A program made the translations under genes and the position numbers. The notes beneath the pieces were generated by a model, which did no database searches, had not been told where the DNA came from, and saw nothing but the letters and a program-made list of their open reading frames with translations. A DNA stretch of 64,000 nucleotides from contig OX442315.1 of the NCBI GenBank assembly GCA_949358305.1, positions 13,480,427 to 13,544,426 on the forward strand. Reading direction: 5' to 3'. This DNA comes from Strigamia acuminata (lineage: Eukaryota > Arthropoda > Chilopoda > Geophilomorpha > Linotaeniidae). Below are positions 9,879 to 23,097 of the stretch, piece after piece; within the stretch, counting starts at the first letter, position 1; each line of letters opens with the position of its first letter.

Positions 9879-10515
9879 CTCTCGGAGGCATAAGGGTAAA
9901 ATGTGCCATTTTGGTATAAGGCATTACAAATTTATGAACAATTTTCAGGTCAATTAGTTGAAGCGCTGTTTAGGTTTTTTTTTAGTTTGCTACTAAATGT
10001 CTAGAGGGCGCTAGTGTCGGAACATCCAGCATCCAATCAGATGCTAATCTGAAATACCGTGCTTTGAATTTGCTATCCAAAAGTGGAAAAATGTTAGAAA
10101 CGTAATAATGCATAAGAAAAACCAATCTTTAGCTATTAATTACTGTATAAAAATCTTCGGTGAATTTGAATTTTCCACCACAAATTATCAACGCGGATGC
10201 GCAAACACTTAGTTTTGAGCAGCTGACTGCCAGTGCTTCCGCTGTGACAGTTTGAAGCTTTTATTTGAAGCGCTCTTAACTTTATGCAGTGAAGCCAGCT
10301 TTATTGTTAAGCTGGAGTTTTAAGGGGCACCAATTTTGCAAGTGGAATATCTAATTAAATAAATGATGAATCATTACAAATTTTACCTGAGATTTAATTT
10401 AGTATCAGATAAACAAATTCACAAATTTTCAGAAAAAATAAATCACTAGGAAATAAATTTTCATTTTCAACAAAGTGGTCGTCCATAAATCCGTATAGCC
10501 TTATGCCTCCGAGGG
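9879..10515. mobile_element. MITE-like element with CTCGGAGGCATAAGG ends
   Basis: The left end CTCTCGGAGGCATAAGG and the reversed right end CCCTCGGAGGCATAAGG form inverted repeats. TTA flanks both sides (9876-9878 and 10516-10518), which would fit a 3-bp target duplication. The 637-bp interior has no convincing ORF. Confidence 0.6.
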
Positions 10516-12004
10516 TTAACTATGCACATCAGAAAAGATAACAAATTTCTGAAATACAGTAGTTCGTCCTTTCCCATTACTGTTATCTCAACCGTGACAG
10601 ATAGGTATGGAAATTCCAGGATCTTTTACAATCTAAAATCTTTTACAAGTAACTTTAACTTATAACTTTTTATTATTATTATTATTGATACGCACTCCAA
10701 AGGAGTAAAAATACAAGGAGAAAAAGTGGTTAAACACTTTTTTGGGCACTCAAAAGATGGTCATGGCGACGTCAGTTGAGGTGGCAGCAGTGAGATTTAT
10801 CTGGAAGGAACTGGGGCAGGGCAGACCAACGGCGACACAGCAGGTTTGACCAAAGCTAGATCAAAAATGTCAATTTTAAGTATACTTTATGGTAACAGTT
10901 GTGGTTGTTTGTTTCCATGTGCAATAGAAAGTCACTATATCTTCAAGTTAATCTGACAACGATTAAACTTTGCAAATAACTTATAATCCTTTTTTTTTAA
11001 ACAGAAAGCAGATTGAATCTATATTTCTTTGTTTCACAGTTGGAAACCTGGAAAACCACAAAGCCAAAGAAACAATACTGTAAAGAAAATTTAATTTCCG
11101 TCAGTGCTCTGCCACAACAATACCTGCCCACAATTGTATGCTGGATTGTTTTATTTGCAATATTGCTCATGATTCATCGTTTGAATGAGGAACCGGCGGT
11201 TGTTCATACAACCGCCACCACTTTGGGTGGCGCTAGTGGGCAAAAAGGCCTTCCACAGTGTTGCACTGGTACTCACTACTGTTGAGTTAATTTAGTTTTT
11301 AATTTTGGTTAAATATATAAGTAAATGATAGGAATTTAGGAACTTGTGTATAAAGTTTTCAACAAAAATCATTTTTGACTTGTCCGATATAAAAGAAAAA
11401 TAAATAAATAAATAAATTTGCGGGCCATACAAAATTATCAACTTAAACATTAGCCTGTTGTATTTGGTGAAATATTTAATTAACTCACCTCAGCCTTGGC
11501 CGGGCCAGACCAAATGATTTTGCAGGCCTGTGTTAGATGGACCTGCCAGCCTTCTATCGGACATGCACAAACTTTTTCCGAAGTCGCGCTCGTGCACACA
11601 TACATACTGTTATTATTATTTTGCGTTTGTATTTAATTTATGCCAATGGTGTCTGAATTTAATGTTTTAATTGGTCACCAGAGGATGCAACCACACAAGT
11701 TATTTTTGTGACAGGATGTATCACTTCCTGTAATTATAAATTCAGTGTGTTTTTGTGGTTTTGTGAAATGAAGAGTCATTTATTTTGTGCCAATTCCACG
11801 AAGATTTTGAACATGTTTGAATAACATTCATGCACATATTCTGTGGTGCGATTCAACAAGTTGCGCCAAAGAATATTGCAAGTGTTAAACGAATCTCTCA
11901 ATTTTAGTTCAGACACAATATTTGCTAAAGATTTTTTAATTACAAAATTTAAACTGAAATCAACGAAATCTATCTGTATGATTCTGCTACTGCTGTTCTG
12001 CTGA
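10516..12004. other. Spacer between B' and copy C; no gene seen
   Basis: Parts at about 10860-11150 match 15950-16160 and 52000-52200, upstream of copies C and E, so this is duplicated-unit flank. A short ATT run lies near 10669 and an AATA run near 11394. From about 11415 it matches the 3' flank of copy A. No coding gene was recognised. Confidence 0.5.
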
Positions 12005-14821
12005 TCAAATCTCGAATGGTTGGATTTTGCGACTACAAAATCTTTCTCTAAGAGCTCTTAATTTGTTGCCAGGAATTATTTGATGTTGGTCAATATGTGA
12101 TTGCATTCCAATCCGTAGCTAAATATATTAGCGGTAAGAAAGTTATCTTTAAAATAATTATATTTACCTTTTCCATTATTTCTTCTGGTGTGTCAGACAG
12201 ATTGTAGTCGATTTCTTTTCCAACGATGCTTCTAAAGCAGAAAAACAATGTTATTTGTAAGTTTTTCTTTAATCGTTTTAGAAGAAATAACATTCTTACG
12301 TTAACTTAACTGGTAAGCCACCGACACATAAAATTGATGCCAGCCACTTCTTGGGCAATAATTTTACGAGTGCTGTAAATTATTTATTTTCAAGTAAATA
12401 GCAGAATTGGTTGAAAAAGTACTAAATATTTATTTACGTCTTGCAAACCATGGAATCCAGAATGCTTCTTGGGTATTTCTCGAGAAAACTGGCACGATAG
12501 GCTCAATTTTACATAATAAGTTCGAAATTAGCACCGAGTTTCTAGCATTATGTCAAAGATAAAAATACTTCGAGGGCTAATTTTGTTACCAATGCAATAA
12601 AAAAATATACCTTAGTTTTGTCAACGTTAGTATAAGAAAAAAACATGGGCCAGATATTTAAAAACAGAATTTTTACAGGAAATTTAAATATAAAAACATT
12701 AAACGTCCATGTTTATTGTGATTGGTAACAAAGTCATACTCCGTCTATTTCATCTTTTAAGCTAATTCCTACATACTATTTTCTCATTCATGGTTTTTAC
12801 AATGTGAGCAACTCCTTTTCTGTTTCCAAGATGAACTCTGTAATTATTGTCGCTTATTTTACTTTCCTCCAGTCCACCGATTGCTACTAGTATTTGCCAA
12901 CCATCATTTAAACGGCCGATAACTTCTTCTCTAGAGAGTGCGCAGTAATTTACTGCACGATGTGCCCGCTTGTATCCTAAAAAATACAAAATAAATTAGA
13001 AATACACCTACGGACAAAAAAAATCACATGCTGTCAGGCTGCTTCAGCTCCAAATGAGCAGTTCATTTTTCTGCCACCGGCAGCTAGAGCAGTCTACTTT
13101 TTCTGGCGGCAAGAGAAAGTTTAAATGCGACTAATGGAATGTTCCGCACTCCAATTCTGTGATATGTTAATTTGTAACGATGCCGATTGCTGTGTCAAAT
13201 ACTCAATAAACACCTATGCAAATTAGCTGCTAGTCAATGGTCGTGTCCTGAGTTCGTTCCTTCTTTATCCGACACCATCAGTTTGAATCTTCAGCATAGA
13301 ACACTTGAACCAACACTGAGATTTTTAGTCCTCTGTAGTCACATTTAAACTTTCTGTTGCCCCCAGAAAAAGTTAACATTGCTAGCCGCCGGTGGCAAAA
13401 AAATGAACTGCTCGTTTGGAGCTGAAGCAGCCTGACAGCATGTGAAGATTTTTTTCTCCGTAGGTGCACGTGCAGCGAAGCACCCTCCCTGAAACTTCAC
13501 TGCATCTCACAATGGAGTAAAATAAACAGAAGTGAAAAAGTTGAAATTAAACGTAGCCAATTATCATGAATACAAACGTAAAAAATTATGGTCATTGAAA
13601 TCTATTCATTTCAGAAAATTAATTAATTAATTGACACTCGGTTAATGATCAGGATACTATTAATAGTTATTAGAGAGTTTGCGGGATGCATTTTTCCCTT
13701 ACAGTTAAAGACTATACGGTATAAAAATAGTGTAAGGGAAAAATGATAAATTAAGTTTTTGCGGGCTGCACTTTTCCTTTATCACTACACTATTTCAGCC
13801 AACTGCTGACAGTTAGTAATTTTGGGCCTAAAAATTTAATTTGGGGGCGTAAATGTGCAAATTTCTGCATAAAATACCATTATTATGCCTATAAAGTATG
13901 GTTTTGGGCCTAAAATTCAATTTTGGACCTCACTTATCATTCAATCTACATACTGTACCTATGACTGTGATGTGTTTGATCGGGACAACAAAATAATCGC
14001 CATTTGCAATGGGCGGAGCTAACAATATAGTGTTCTCAATTCTGATTGGCTGCGCTATATTTTAATTTAGTGTTGAAAAGGATACACTAAAGATTTTTCG
14101 CTTACGATATGGCATACGTAGCACAAAATAAGGGAAAAATGCATCCCGCAAACTCTCTATTATTATTTCTGACCATACCGTAGAGTGTAACTTCCTTCTT
14201 GTGGCCAATGACAGTAATCGGTCGTTCTTGCTTGCTTTGGATTCTGCAATATGCGTATATCACATCAAGAGCCATCGGCCCGTGATATGCATAGTAGATA
14301 GCCGGCTTATCGGGAATATTTTCCCACCCAATCAATTCATGACCTAAAGAGAACTTCTGAAATTAGCTCGTCATTATAAAGTTAAACAAATCTGTTTTGA
14401 AGTACCATGCCATATATTACTCACAGTCTTGAAAAAGTTAATGACTATATCTCTTTCTGAACTACCAACCTTGGTGTAATTGTTATTGAATTTCATTTTT
14501 ACATCATGAATATACAAAAGAAAGGTTGGTATGAGCATTAGTGGGGCGAATAAAATTGTTACTGACAGGAATATCTGCAAAGGAGAATTGTAATTAAACT
14601 TAACAATTGATAAAATTTCATATTTTCTAGTAAAATGTAGCAATATTAGAATTATACCAAACAAATAAACATACTATTTGAAAAAAGAAGATAAAAAATA
14701 AAATTGCTGTATACTTATAGATTGTATAAGCAAATGGTGATGTGTATGAATTCCACAATGAGTTATCAACATCCCAAGAGAAGAATTCATCGGCTCCAAA
14801 CGACGTATTATTTGTCGCCAT
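12005..14821 (-). CDS. TMEM68-like acyltransferase, copy C (8 exons, intact)
   Basis: Exons are 14675-14821, 14406-14574, 14179-14343, 12777-12976, 12438-12501, 12300-12372, 12168-12231 and 12005-12118, the same lengths as copies A and E (996 nt, 331 residues). Splice sites are GT-AG and all frames are open. This is the most diverged of the intact copies: exon 2 differs in many membrane-segment residues and exon 5 reads PIVPVFSRN. The HX5D motif is HGPMALD near residue 126. By family it is a membrane-bound glycerolipid acyltransferase. Two inverted-repeat elements lie in intron 3. A conserved block upstream at about 15676 may be its 5' UTR exon. Confidence 0.88.
13009..13465. mobile_element. 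Foldback MITE in intron 3 of copy C, with LTR-like core
   Basis: Arms of about 75 bp or more are inverted repeats, beginning CCTACGGACA on the left and, reversed, CCTACGGAGA on the right. Matches resume further in around GAAAGTTTAAATG. The centre (about 13136-13278) starts TGGAATGTTCCGCACTCC and has an AATAAA, which resembles the short LTRs of the K02A2.6-like group. It may be a solo LTR inserted in the foldback. Exact target duplications were not resolved. Confidence 0.6.
13671..14159. mobile_element. MITE with 30-bp TIRs in intron 3 of copy C
   Basis: The left end TAGAGAGTTTGCGGGATGCA is matched as a perfect inverted repeat by the right end over about 30 bases. Flanks allow either a TTAT or an ATT duplication, depending on where the end is placed. 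It ends about 20 bases from the exon 3 donor. The interior repeats the TTTGCGGG motif near 13757. Confidence 0.75.
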
Positions 14822-15473
14822 TATCTGTCTACAAAATAATTTTGTAAAACATATTCCTAAGAAATTTTATTTTATGTTATTTTATTTTACTTTTTGAAGT
14901 GCCAATTCTTTAGCGAGGGTAGGAGTGATTCCAAACCGGAAGCGAATCGAAAAATGTAATGAAAACTGAAATGGCGGTTTGTGCTGTAGCTGCATTCCAA
15001 AAGTCGTGTTATACTAGTAGGTGTTTGTGTTTTTGTTTTTTGACGTAAAAGATACAAAAACAAACACACATGCACACATCCAAAACATGAATTTTGCATG
15101 CAGAGCTACTGTGTACTTTAAAAAAATCTTTATAAAATCTATGGTAAATCAAAAGAAATTGTGTAAAATTGAAATTTAATTTAATTTTCTAGACCGTGTT
15201 AAATCAAAAAAGTGTAAAAGAAAAGGACCGTGTAAAAACAGAATTGGGTGTAATTAAATTACATTGAATTAAATTACATTTGAATTTAGGAAATATCAAA
15301 TTTCGGGTTATTTGTTAAGTACCAAATTTGAGTCTGGGTGTACTTTTTCGAAATTCACTTCTCAGACAGTCATTTCGAAGACCACGTTTCACCTAATCAA
15401 ATTTTCGTGTGTAATACTGATCACGTACAGTAGTGGACAAAAAAACTTCCCTTCAGTATAGCTGTTTTAAGTT

Positions 15474-15500
15474 TATCTATCTATCTATCTATCTATCTAT
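15474..15500. repeat. TATC microsatellite
   Basis: About 6.5 perfect copies of a 4-base unit. Confidence 0.9.
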
Positions 15501-15675
15501 TTGCCCGGTCTATCTTTTAATACTTGTTAGTTAACATTGTACTAAAATGGTTGTCCATTTATTCGACTCCATTGCTCGAGATATTACTTTTAGTTGAAAC
15601 ATTACTTTTTGGTTAATTCTTTATTTTTTTGCTTTGTATGTAAAATAAATGGTTTTAAGACAGAAAATCACTTAC

Positions 15676-15740
15676 TTTCCATGTATTAAGCTTAGACGTA
15701 CTGCAAGAAAACTCACTCCCAACTTTTCGGTACAGTGTGT
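15676..15740 (-). other. Possible 5' UTR exon of copy C
   Basis: The minus strand shows the conserved TTCTTGCAGTAC block and a GTAAGTG donor (15670-15675), paralogous to the block near 9597. The 5' limit is undefined. Confidence 0.35.
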
Positions 15741-16899
15741 TGTAACATAAATCACCGAGAACAATATCAAGTAACGAAATAAGTGTGCTGAGATGTAAGA
15801 TGAGGAAACAAAATGTTTTGCATTCAATATATGAAAGTGGTGTATGAATTTCTTTTTTTTATCAGATTATCACTAAGTTTGCTACAAAAGAAACGGAAAA
15901 GATTGCGTGTTGTAATTAATATTGATGCAGTTGTAAACAGTCCACAAATGGTAAACATCTGGGAGTATTTGTTTCCATGTTCAATGCAAAGTCACTATCT
16001 TATGTCAATCTGACAACGATTGATCTTGCACCAAAAAATGAACAGAAAGCAAGATGGTGTATGTCTCCTACACAGTTGGAAACTTGCAAACCCAGCACTT
16101 AAAAAAACAATCCTATCAAGAAATGTTAACTTCCGGTGATTATCTGCCAGATTTTGTGCAGAATGTTTGTGAGGGAATTGCCGGGTAGGGACACAATATA
16201 TGCAGTATATTTTGATGTTCCGCTACAGTGCCGATTCCAGTATTTTTATAAGGTCATTGCAGAACCGAACTTGAAAGGATAAATTTGGAATTGGAATTCT
16301 GTTATTTAGCTTGTCTGCCGTCTTTAAATGTCCGGCCGTGCTGTTTTCATGTTGTTTGATTCAATAACGACGAATTTCTAAACAAGAAGTTGATCCAACA
16401 GTTGAAATGGCCAAACAGTAAGTTGATCCAACGGTTCAAATTGCGCCTGCGCAGGAGTTATTCAAAGTTGAAATCAGATTTCCTTTGTCTGAAAATCAAG
16501 GAAATCGCGATTTCCAAAAATTCATTTAACATGTAACGCACCTAATATATTTTTTAACCGTATGGGCTGAGTTGTGAAATAAATCCATCTGTTTTTGTAT
16601 AAAATAAGTGCCATATTATTCCAACATAATGCTCAGTGTATGCCTTGATTTTATTTCATATAAAAAAATAAGGATGGTAGTTTTGTATGTAGTAACAATG
16701 CGGCTTCAATGTAGAATTCTATCTGCAGCAGGCTTGATTCTATATCATCAAAGTAGATTCGTCCTGAAGGTATTAAGAATTCTATCTACAGTCTGTCTAC
16801 AGTCTATATGGAATCCGGTTCGAATCCAAATAGAAGCGATTTAGAACTCTACATAGATGCGGTGTTAAAATCGAGATCGGGAGGCTGAAATCCGATATA

Positions 16900-17661
16900 C
16901 AGGGTAAACCAAAAGTCTGTTCCCCTCAAATATTTCCTCAGCAATTGCATCTAGGCCAACTTTGATGAAGCGATCGTAAATGAAGTTGGGTGAGAGCAAT
17001 CTAATGAAGTCATCAAATTTGTCCTTGAAGGCCATTTTCAAAGTCATTCACTTGCTAACTTCTAAACCAATCAGGTTAGAGCAAAAAAGTCAATTACAAA
17101 GTTGTAGAGCACCATCAAATTAGTACTATCCAACTTATCTTAGTCATCTTAAGTTAAATGTTTTCCTTTTAAAAATGAGACAAATCAGCCGAAATAAAGC
17201 CAGCCATTGTGACAAAACTTAAATTTCTATTGCAAAAATACTGAATTACTAAATAAACGTATTCAAATGTGCATTATTATCCAAGTAAACAAGAAAAACC
17301 ACTGCCTTTTTTTTAATGCCTCAATAATTATTTTATCACAAAAATTAAAAATTTCACTTTGCTGATTTTTTTTCTGATTTGTCTCCTTTTAAAAAAGAAA
17401 ACATTTAACTTAAGATGACTAAGATAATTTGGATAGTACTAATTTGATTGTTCTCTACAACATTGTAATTGACTTTTTTTCTCTAACTTGATTGGTTTAG
17501 AAGTTAGCAAGTGAATGACCTTGAAATGGCTTTCAAGGTCAAATTTGATGACATTATTGGATTGCTCTAACTTAACTTCCTATACAATCGCTTCATCAAA
17601 GTTGGCCTAGATGCAATTGCTGAGGAAATATTTGAGGGGAACAGACTTTTGGTTCACCCTG
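16900..17661. mobile_element. Mariner-type foldback element with about 300-bp arms
   Basis: The element starts CAGGGTAAACCAAAAGTCTG and ends with the near-exact reverse complement, flanked by TA on both sides. The two arms stay complementary for about 300 bases (to about 17190 on the left and from about 17370 on the right), around a short AT-rich centre. There is no transposase ORF. A transcript would fold into a long hairpin. Confidence 0.8.
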
Positions 17662-19387
17662 TAGAAGGAATACTTCCACTATACAGTATAATTTCTTCTA
17701 TATGTGACGTATATCTATGTAGACAGATAGATTGTCTATTTCTTATATACCCACATTACCAATATATAGTTGTTACTTGGGCTGGTTTCCAAAAGTATGG
17801 TTGCCCATTCTAGCAATTCTCCATCAAGTAACTGTAGATTTTTAAGAAACTTTGGTTTGAAGTTTGTGCTGACATTTTAAGAATAGAAACTAATGCTAAA
17901 TACATTTTTTTAAATTTCTTTTTCATTACTTTATAAAGATTTTTTTATCACAAAATCTAATATAAAAAAAAAAACAATCCAATTGAATTTATTCTTATCA
18001 TTCTGCTACTGCTATGTTTTGCTGATCAAACTTGCAAATGTTGCACTTTACGACTACAAAATCGTTCTCTAAGAGCCCTTAATATGTTGCCAGGAATTAT
18101 TTGATGTTGGTCGATGTGTGATTGCATTCCAATTCGTAGCTAAAGAATATTACCAGTAAGACAAATGTTTATCTTAAAATATTATACTCCGTATTTACTT
18201 TTTCCATTATTTCTTCGGGAGTGTCAGACAGATTGTAGTCAATTTTTTTTCCAACAATGCTTCTAAAACACAAGATTATTATTACAGAGTGTTATTATTT
18301 GTAAGATTTTTTTATTCTATAAAAGTGGGTTCACACTTGGAAGTAAAGCAAAGTAAAGTAAAGTAAACAAAGAAGAAGTAGAAGTAAGGTAATGAAAGTA
18401 CAGTATGTTACCCACCTTAATAAGGAGAAAAAAGGATTCTTACGTTAACTTAACTGGTAGGCCACCGAAAGGTAAAACAGCTGCAAAGTACTTCTTGGGT
18501 ACTATTTTTAAGAGTGCTGTAAATATATTTATTTTTAAAGTCGCTAACAACAGAATTGATTTAAGAATTTCTAAACATTTGAATGATGGAAAGAATGATC
18601 ACAATTAACTTATATGCAACAAATTTCCAACGACAAGCCGCTGCAGAGGAAATTTAATTCTGCATGAACAGTAAAGTGTGTTTCAACGTTTTCATTTTTT
18701 CCATTTTCCATATATTTATTGACTTATTCTTTCATTTTAATTTACGTCTTAAAAACCATGGAACCCAAAATGCTTCCTGGATATTTCTCGTGAAAACTGG
18801 CACGATCGGCTTTATTTTACGTAATAAGTTGCAAATTAGCATGGAGATTTAAACATTATTTTAAAGGTAATAATGTACCGAGTGCTAATTTTGTTACCAA
18901 TGCAATCAATAAGAATAAGGCACATGGGGCAGATATTAATTAAGAATTTTTGCAGAGAATTTATATCTAAAAACATCAAAAGCTGGTGTATTTATTGTGA
19001 TTGGTAACAGAGTTATACTCAGTTTATTCCAACTTTTAAGCTGATTTTTTACGCACTATTTTTTCGTTCGTGGCTTTTACAATGTGAGCAACTCCTTTCC
19101 TGTTTCCAAGATAAACTCTGTAATTACTGTCGCTCAATTTACTTTCCTCAAGTCCACCGATTGCTACAAGCATCTGCCAACCTTCATTTAAACGGTCGAT
19201 AACTTCTTCTCTAGAGATTGCGCAGTAATTAATTGCTCGATGTGCCCGCTTGTATCCTAAAAATACAAAATAAAATAGAATTACATGCAGCAAAACACTT
19301 CTCTGAAACTTCACTGATCACACAATGGAGTAAAATGGACCGGAGTGAAAAAGTTGAAATTAATAATGAATAGACGCATTGTAAACA

Positions 19388-20802
19388 TGTCGCGTCCAAA
19401 TTCCTATAAGTTTAAAAACTACGTAAGTTCTGCTAATGTCGTTTACTTTATCTGTGATCTGTTAAATAATACTCAAATAAACACTCAGTGTATGTAAATT
19501 GTACAAGGTTTATTGAATACTGTAAAAACTGGAGTTTTAGGGAAGCGAGCGGGCATACAACTTTGGGTGGCGTTATGCAGTGAAGCCAACATCATAGAGG
19601 TGTTTTCTATTGAGATCGCATGACGCGCAACAGGAAGTATGTTTTTAGTGTCATAAAATATGCTAATTATTTTAAGTATGAAATTGTAAAAACAGATTAA
19701 AACTGACTAAATTGTGATTTCTGTCGAAAATGTCTCTGGAGCTGATAAAAATGTGGCTACAAGGGTAACACAAGAGTTTATTCTGGTCAAAAAAGGGGGT
19801 TTTACAAAGTTAAAAATAGGTCAAAAATAGGTCAAGGCACATCTGGACGCACGTCATAAATTCTCCTCCAAAAAGCGTCTCCTCGATGTTGGCTTCACCG
19901 TTCATCTCCACTTAAAACGTCCCAGTTTTCACAATATTCCTTTGTCCCCTTGTTTTTGTATCCGTGAAACCCAAAGAAATTACAATAAACTTGTTCTTAA
20001 CCTAAAAAGACATGTTTTATTTCGAAAATCCAGAAAAGCAGTAAAATTAGCAAAAATACACAGTTTCAATCAAAATTAGTTATAAATCGACTTTGCGAAA
20101 TTTCAAAAATACAATGAATACAATGAATATTAATCTCTAGAGTCGACTTGGGTGAGTCGAACAAAGGATTTCTCAAGATGGCGTCCTCAGTTCCGCATGG
20201 TCGCTGGAACAATAGTGTCGTCTCGAGTTGTCGTTAATTCGTCACAGATTCGTCTTACGGACGCGGTGGAATGCTCAATGAACCTTCTATGCTCAATGAG
20301 CCTGTTGTCTATGAGGGTATGTTTTAGCGTCGCAGAGGCCTCGTTACGAAACAGCGTTCCGTACAACGCGCTCGGACACTGGTATATGGTGAAATAATAG
20401 TTAGGGACTATTATTTCGGGTGGATTCACAAGGGCTATTCACTTGCTTTCGCGGGAATAGCTCTCTAGTAAATTCGTGAGTGTTACAGTTGCACTTTACT
20501 CAGTGGTCCTAGATCAATCCTAACTGTATATTCAAGTTGGCCTAACGGTGAGGTATTTGCTGTGTTTCTTTGGTGTCGTTTGTGTATGTTCTGACTTTCG
20601 GCTGGAAACTCCACCTTTTATGCAGTGGGGCAAGGGTACAGTGACAACCAATCGGGGTTGTCCACTTGTCACCCCACTCCCCTCGGGGCATCCACCTGAT
20701 CAAGGGGAGGCGGAGCCAACACAAGGGAAACCACCTGCTTTCTCAAGTGACTCAGAGAAGAAACATCCGCTCGGGGGACGTTTATCCATCTGGGTCACCA
20801 CA
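19388..20802. mobile_element. Unclassified insertion in copy D intron 3
   Basis: Copy E has continuous sequence (around 49635-49645) where copy D is interrupted from TGTCGCG (19388) to GGTCACCACA (20802). The TG/CA ends and the reversed right end TGTGGTGACC, like the start of the LTR at 45519, suggest a minus-strand LTR. The length is too great for a simple one. Inside, about 19526-19936 looks like a separate inverted-repeat element sharing an ACTGG...TTTTA end motif. No clear target duplication was found. Confidence 0.45.
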
Positions 20803-21044
20803 AATGTATCCAATTATCACGAATACAAAAGTAAAATATTATGGTCATTGAAATGTATTCATTTATGCTGTTGGTGAGCCAGGCCACAAGCAGTTTGCGT
20901 CAATGTGCAGCTTTTCCACCTCTGCTGTGTTTTAGTTCTCAAAATGATCCCAAGCTTAAAATTGTTATAAAATGTCACACAGTTATTACAATATTGAATT
21001 CTAGAATGTATGATATTGTTTACAAAAAGGAAAAAACAACTCAT

Positions 21045-21170
21045 ACAGGAGTTAACACTGCTTGAAACAGGAGTTAATATTGCTTGAAAGAGGAGTTAAT
21101 ATTGCTTGAAACAGAAGTTAATATTGCTTGAAACAGGAGTTAATATTGCTTGAAACAGAAGTTAACACAT
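21045..21170. repeat. 22-bp tandem repeat, about 5-6 copies
   Basis: The unit TGCTTGAAACAGGAGTTAATAT recurs with small changes. It has no spacers and is not CRISPR-like. Confidence 0.85.
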
Positions 21171-21427
21171 TGTTTGAACCAATTTGTAGAGGAAAATTTC
21201 ATGAAAACAGTGTCATCAATAAATAAACATGATGATAGTTAGAAATCAGGCTATTATTAAAGCAACAGGGGTTGTAACAAAGTTCTGTTGTGAAAGTTTC
21301 AATACTGTTTGAACGCAAACATGCAATTTCAAGACGAATGAAAATCTAATAATTGTTCATGTGCTTACTGTTCTTTCATAGTTTGAGAATTTTATAAATT
21401 TTTTTATCTATCTTGTAGCTAAAACTG

Positions 21428-21989
21428 TGTGACTGGGTTATGGTCTTACCCGCGCAATAAGGGGAATTACTTCGCGGGCGGGTCGCATACCTTCACATAA
21501 AACAAGACAGGAGACTCAGATTGTTGGGTTTGGCCTTTAATCAGTTGTCTAGGGGTTGGGTCACCTATCTTACTGTGCGATAGTGCCAGTAGGCAAGCTA
21601 CATCAGCGTCCGACCCGTCAAACACAGGGTGGGAGCCCCATGAGTGACGTGGTCGGTCGCGTTGGACGATCATTCTGTCGTACTCACCTGTACGACCCAT
21701 GTAGCCGCTCACAGTACTGCAGCAGTCATCCTCGATCTGCCACTAAGCGTCACAGTGGTGAATGGTGAGAGCAGCAGAGTTGGCAGTTGTCTCTGTCAGC
21801 GTGCAGGCTGTGCCAGCTCACGCAAGACACGTCCTTACCCTTGGCTGTCTCAGCAACGTCTCTCTCACCACACCACTCTGCTCGTACCTCCCCTTCTAGG
21901 CCAGTCCCCTCCTCCGTGAGGAGGACGGCTTGGGGCCACCAGATGATGTGTGGAGTTACGTAGGCCACTGGGGTGGCCAAACGGTCACA
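21428..21989 (+). repeat. Solo LTR in copy D intron 3, ACTG duplication
   Basis: The 562-bp segment starts TGTGACTGGG and ends ACGGTCACA, with ACTG duplicated at 21424-21427 and 21990-21993. Copy E carries the empty site near 50625-50645 with a single ACTG, which proves insertion. Related LTRs lie at 4903-5454 and 34576-35202. No coding element of this family is in the window. Confidence 0.88.
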
Positions 21990-22086
21990 ACTGCATACTT
22001 TTAGATAAAGTAAAGCAGTTATTTCTTTATTTTACGTAGAAAAGAATATATGCTATAAAATATTGATACCTTTTTAAAGTAAAATT

Positions 22087-23045
22087 TGCTGCGATCCGGG
22101 TTTTTATCCACTTAATTTCTAATAAATTAAGCAGAAACCGCAGGTGAATGCTTTACAAGACTTATATCGCGGCCGAAACTTGTCTAGGGTTAAGTTTACG
22201 GAAATAGGAATAAAAAGACAGTTTATTATGGTAATAAAAATCACACAAATGTTTTATTCGATAAATTACAATATATACTAATTATGATTGTGAATATCAC
22301 AGAATAAAATGAGCGGGAAACAATGAAACAAAGGAAGGGCTTGCAACGACTGTTGCAAGCTACAAAGCGTCAGAAATGGCGCTTAAACAACTTGAAGTTG
22401 TTAGGCGAAGGCAAATTGTCTTCGTTCTACGAACTCACGAACGATGGTCGAAGACGATGGTTCTCGTGGGCTCCTTCTACGGCTCGTGCGACGGCTCGGC
22501 GGCGGTGGTTGACGGCTGTAGGCGTCCGGCTTTCGTACGATGGCGGTGGCTGTCGTTCGCGCAACAGCGACGGCGATGGTTCACGATCGTCGGGAATCTT
22601 CTCTTCTCGATTGCTGGAATTAGCGACGGCTAATTCAAGCAGGATTGCTGGCTTTGTGCGTTTGATACACAAAGATAGCAGGTGAAACTGAGTTACAACG
22701 GTCCTCTATCAATACTTTTCTTTCAGGAGCAAAAGCAGTGATGTTGAGGTTGTTGTTGTATTTTTCAGAGTCTCGATTTGAGCCAAGACGCGAGCCCAGC
22801 ACGCTTCAATATTGCGCAGAAAACCTGCGCACTTAGCTCAAATGGGTGCAACTAGTGGTTATTACACCATATTGCACCATAACGGCTAATAACCGTTTTC
22901 ACCCCGGACAACCTGGGGTGATATGTGCCTAGAGAGGATTTCTCCCCTCGGTCACATGATCTGACTTGGCGTGTGCCACAGTCAAATTAATTAGAAGATA
23001 ATTAATTTAATCTTCTAAGTTGGTGAATATTTTGAGATCACCACA
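22087..23045 (-). repeat. 3' LTR of alpha
   Basis: On the minus strand it runs TGTGGTGATC...GATCGCAGCA. The 959-bp sequence matches the 5' LTR. The GC-rich middle creates chance ORFs on both strands. Confidence 0.95.
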
Positions 23046-23060
23046 CATCCCCCCATTTAA
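23046..23060 (-). promoter_or_regulatory. Polypurine tract of alpha
   Basis: The minus strand reads AAATGGGGGGATG directly before the 3' LTR, where plus-strand DNA synthesis would be primed. Confidence 0.75.
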
Positions 23061-23097
23061 GACGAATCTTACATGGAGAGAAAATGAACGAACCAAT

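Larger units (their letters stand above)
14822..16899. other. Upstream region of copy C; no gene seen
   Basis: A TATC microsatellite lies at about 15474-15500. The block at 15676-15740 is conserved upstream of other copies, and 15950-16160 matches spacer near 10900 and 52050. Short ORFs here have no family resemblance and are AT-rich. Confidence 0.5.

Noticed and set aside
21045-21170. Direct repeats resembling a CRISPR array
   Set aside because: Units are contiguous with no unique spacers, in a eukaryotic intron.
22323-22685. A 120-residue ORF repeated three times without change (also at 33704 and 62642)
   Set aside because: It lies antisense inside the alpha LTR. It is unchanged only because the three LTRs are nearly identical and recent.
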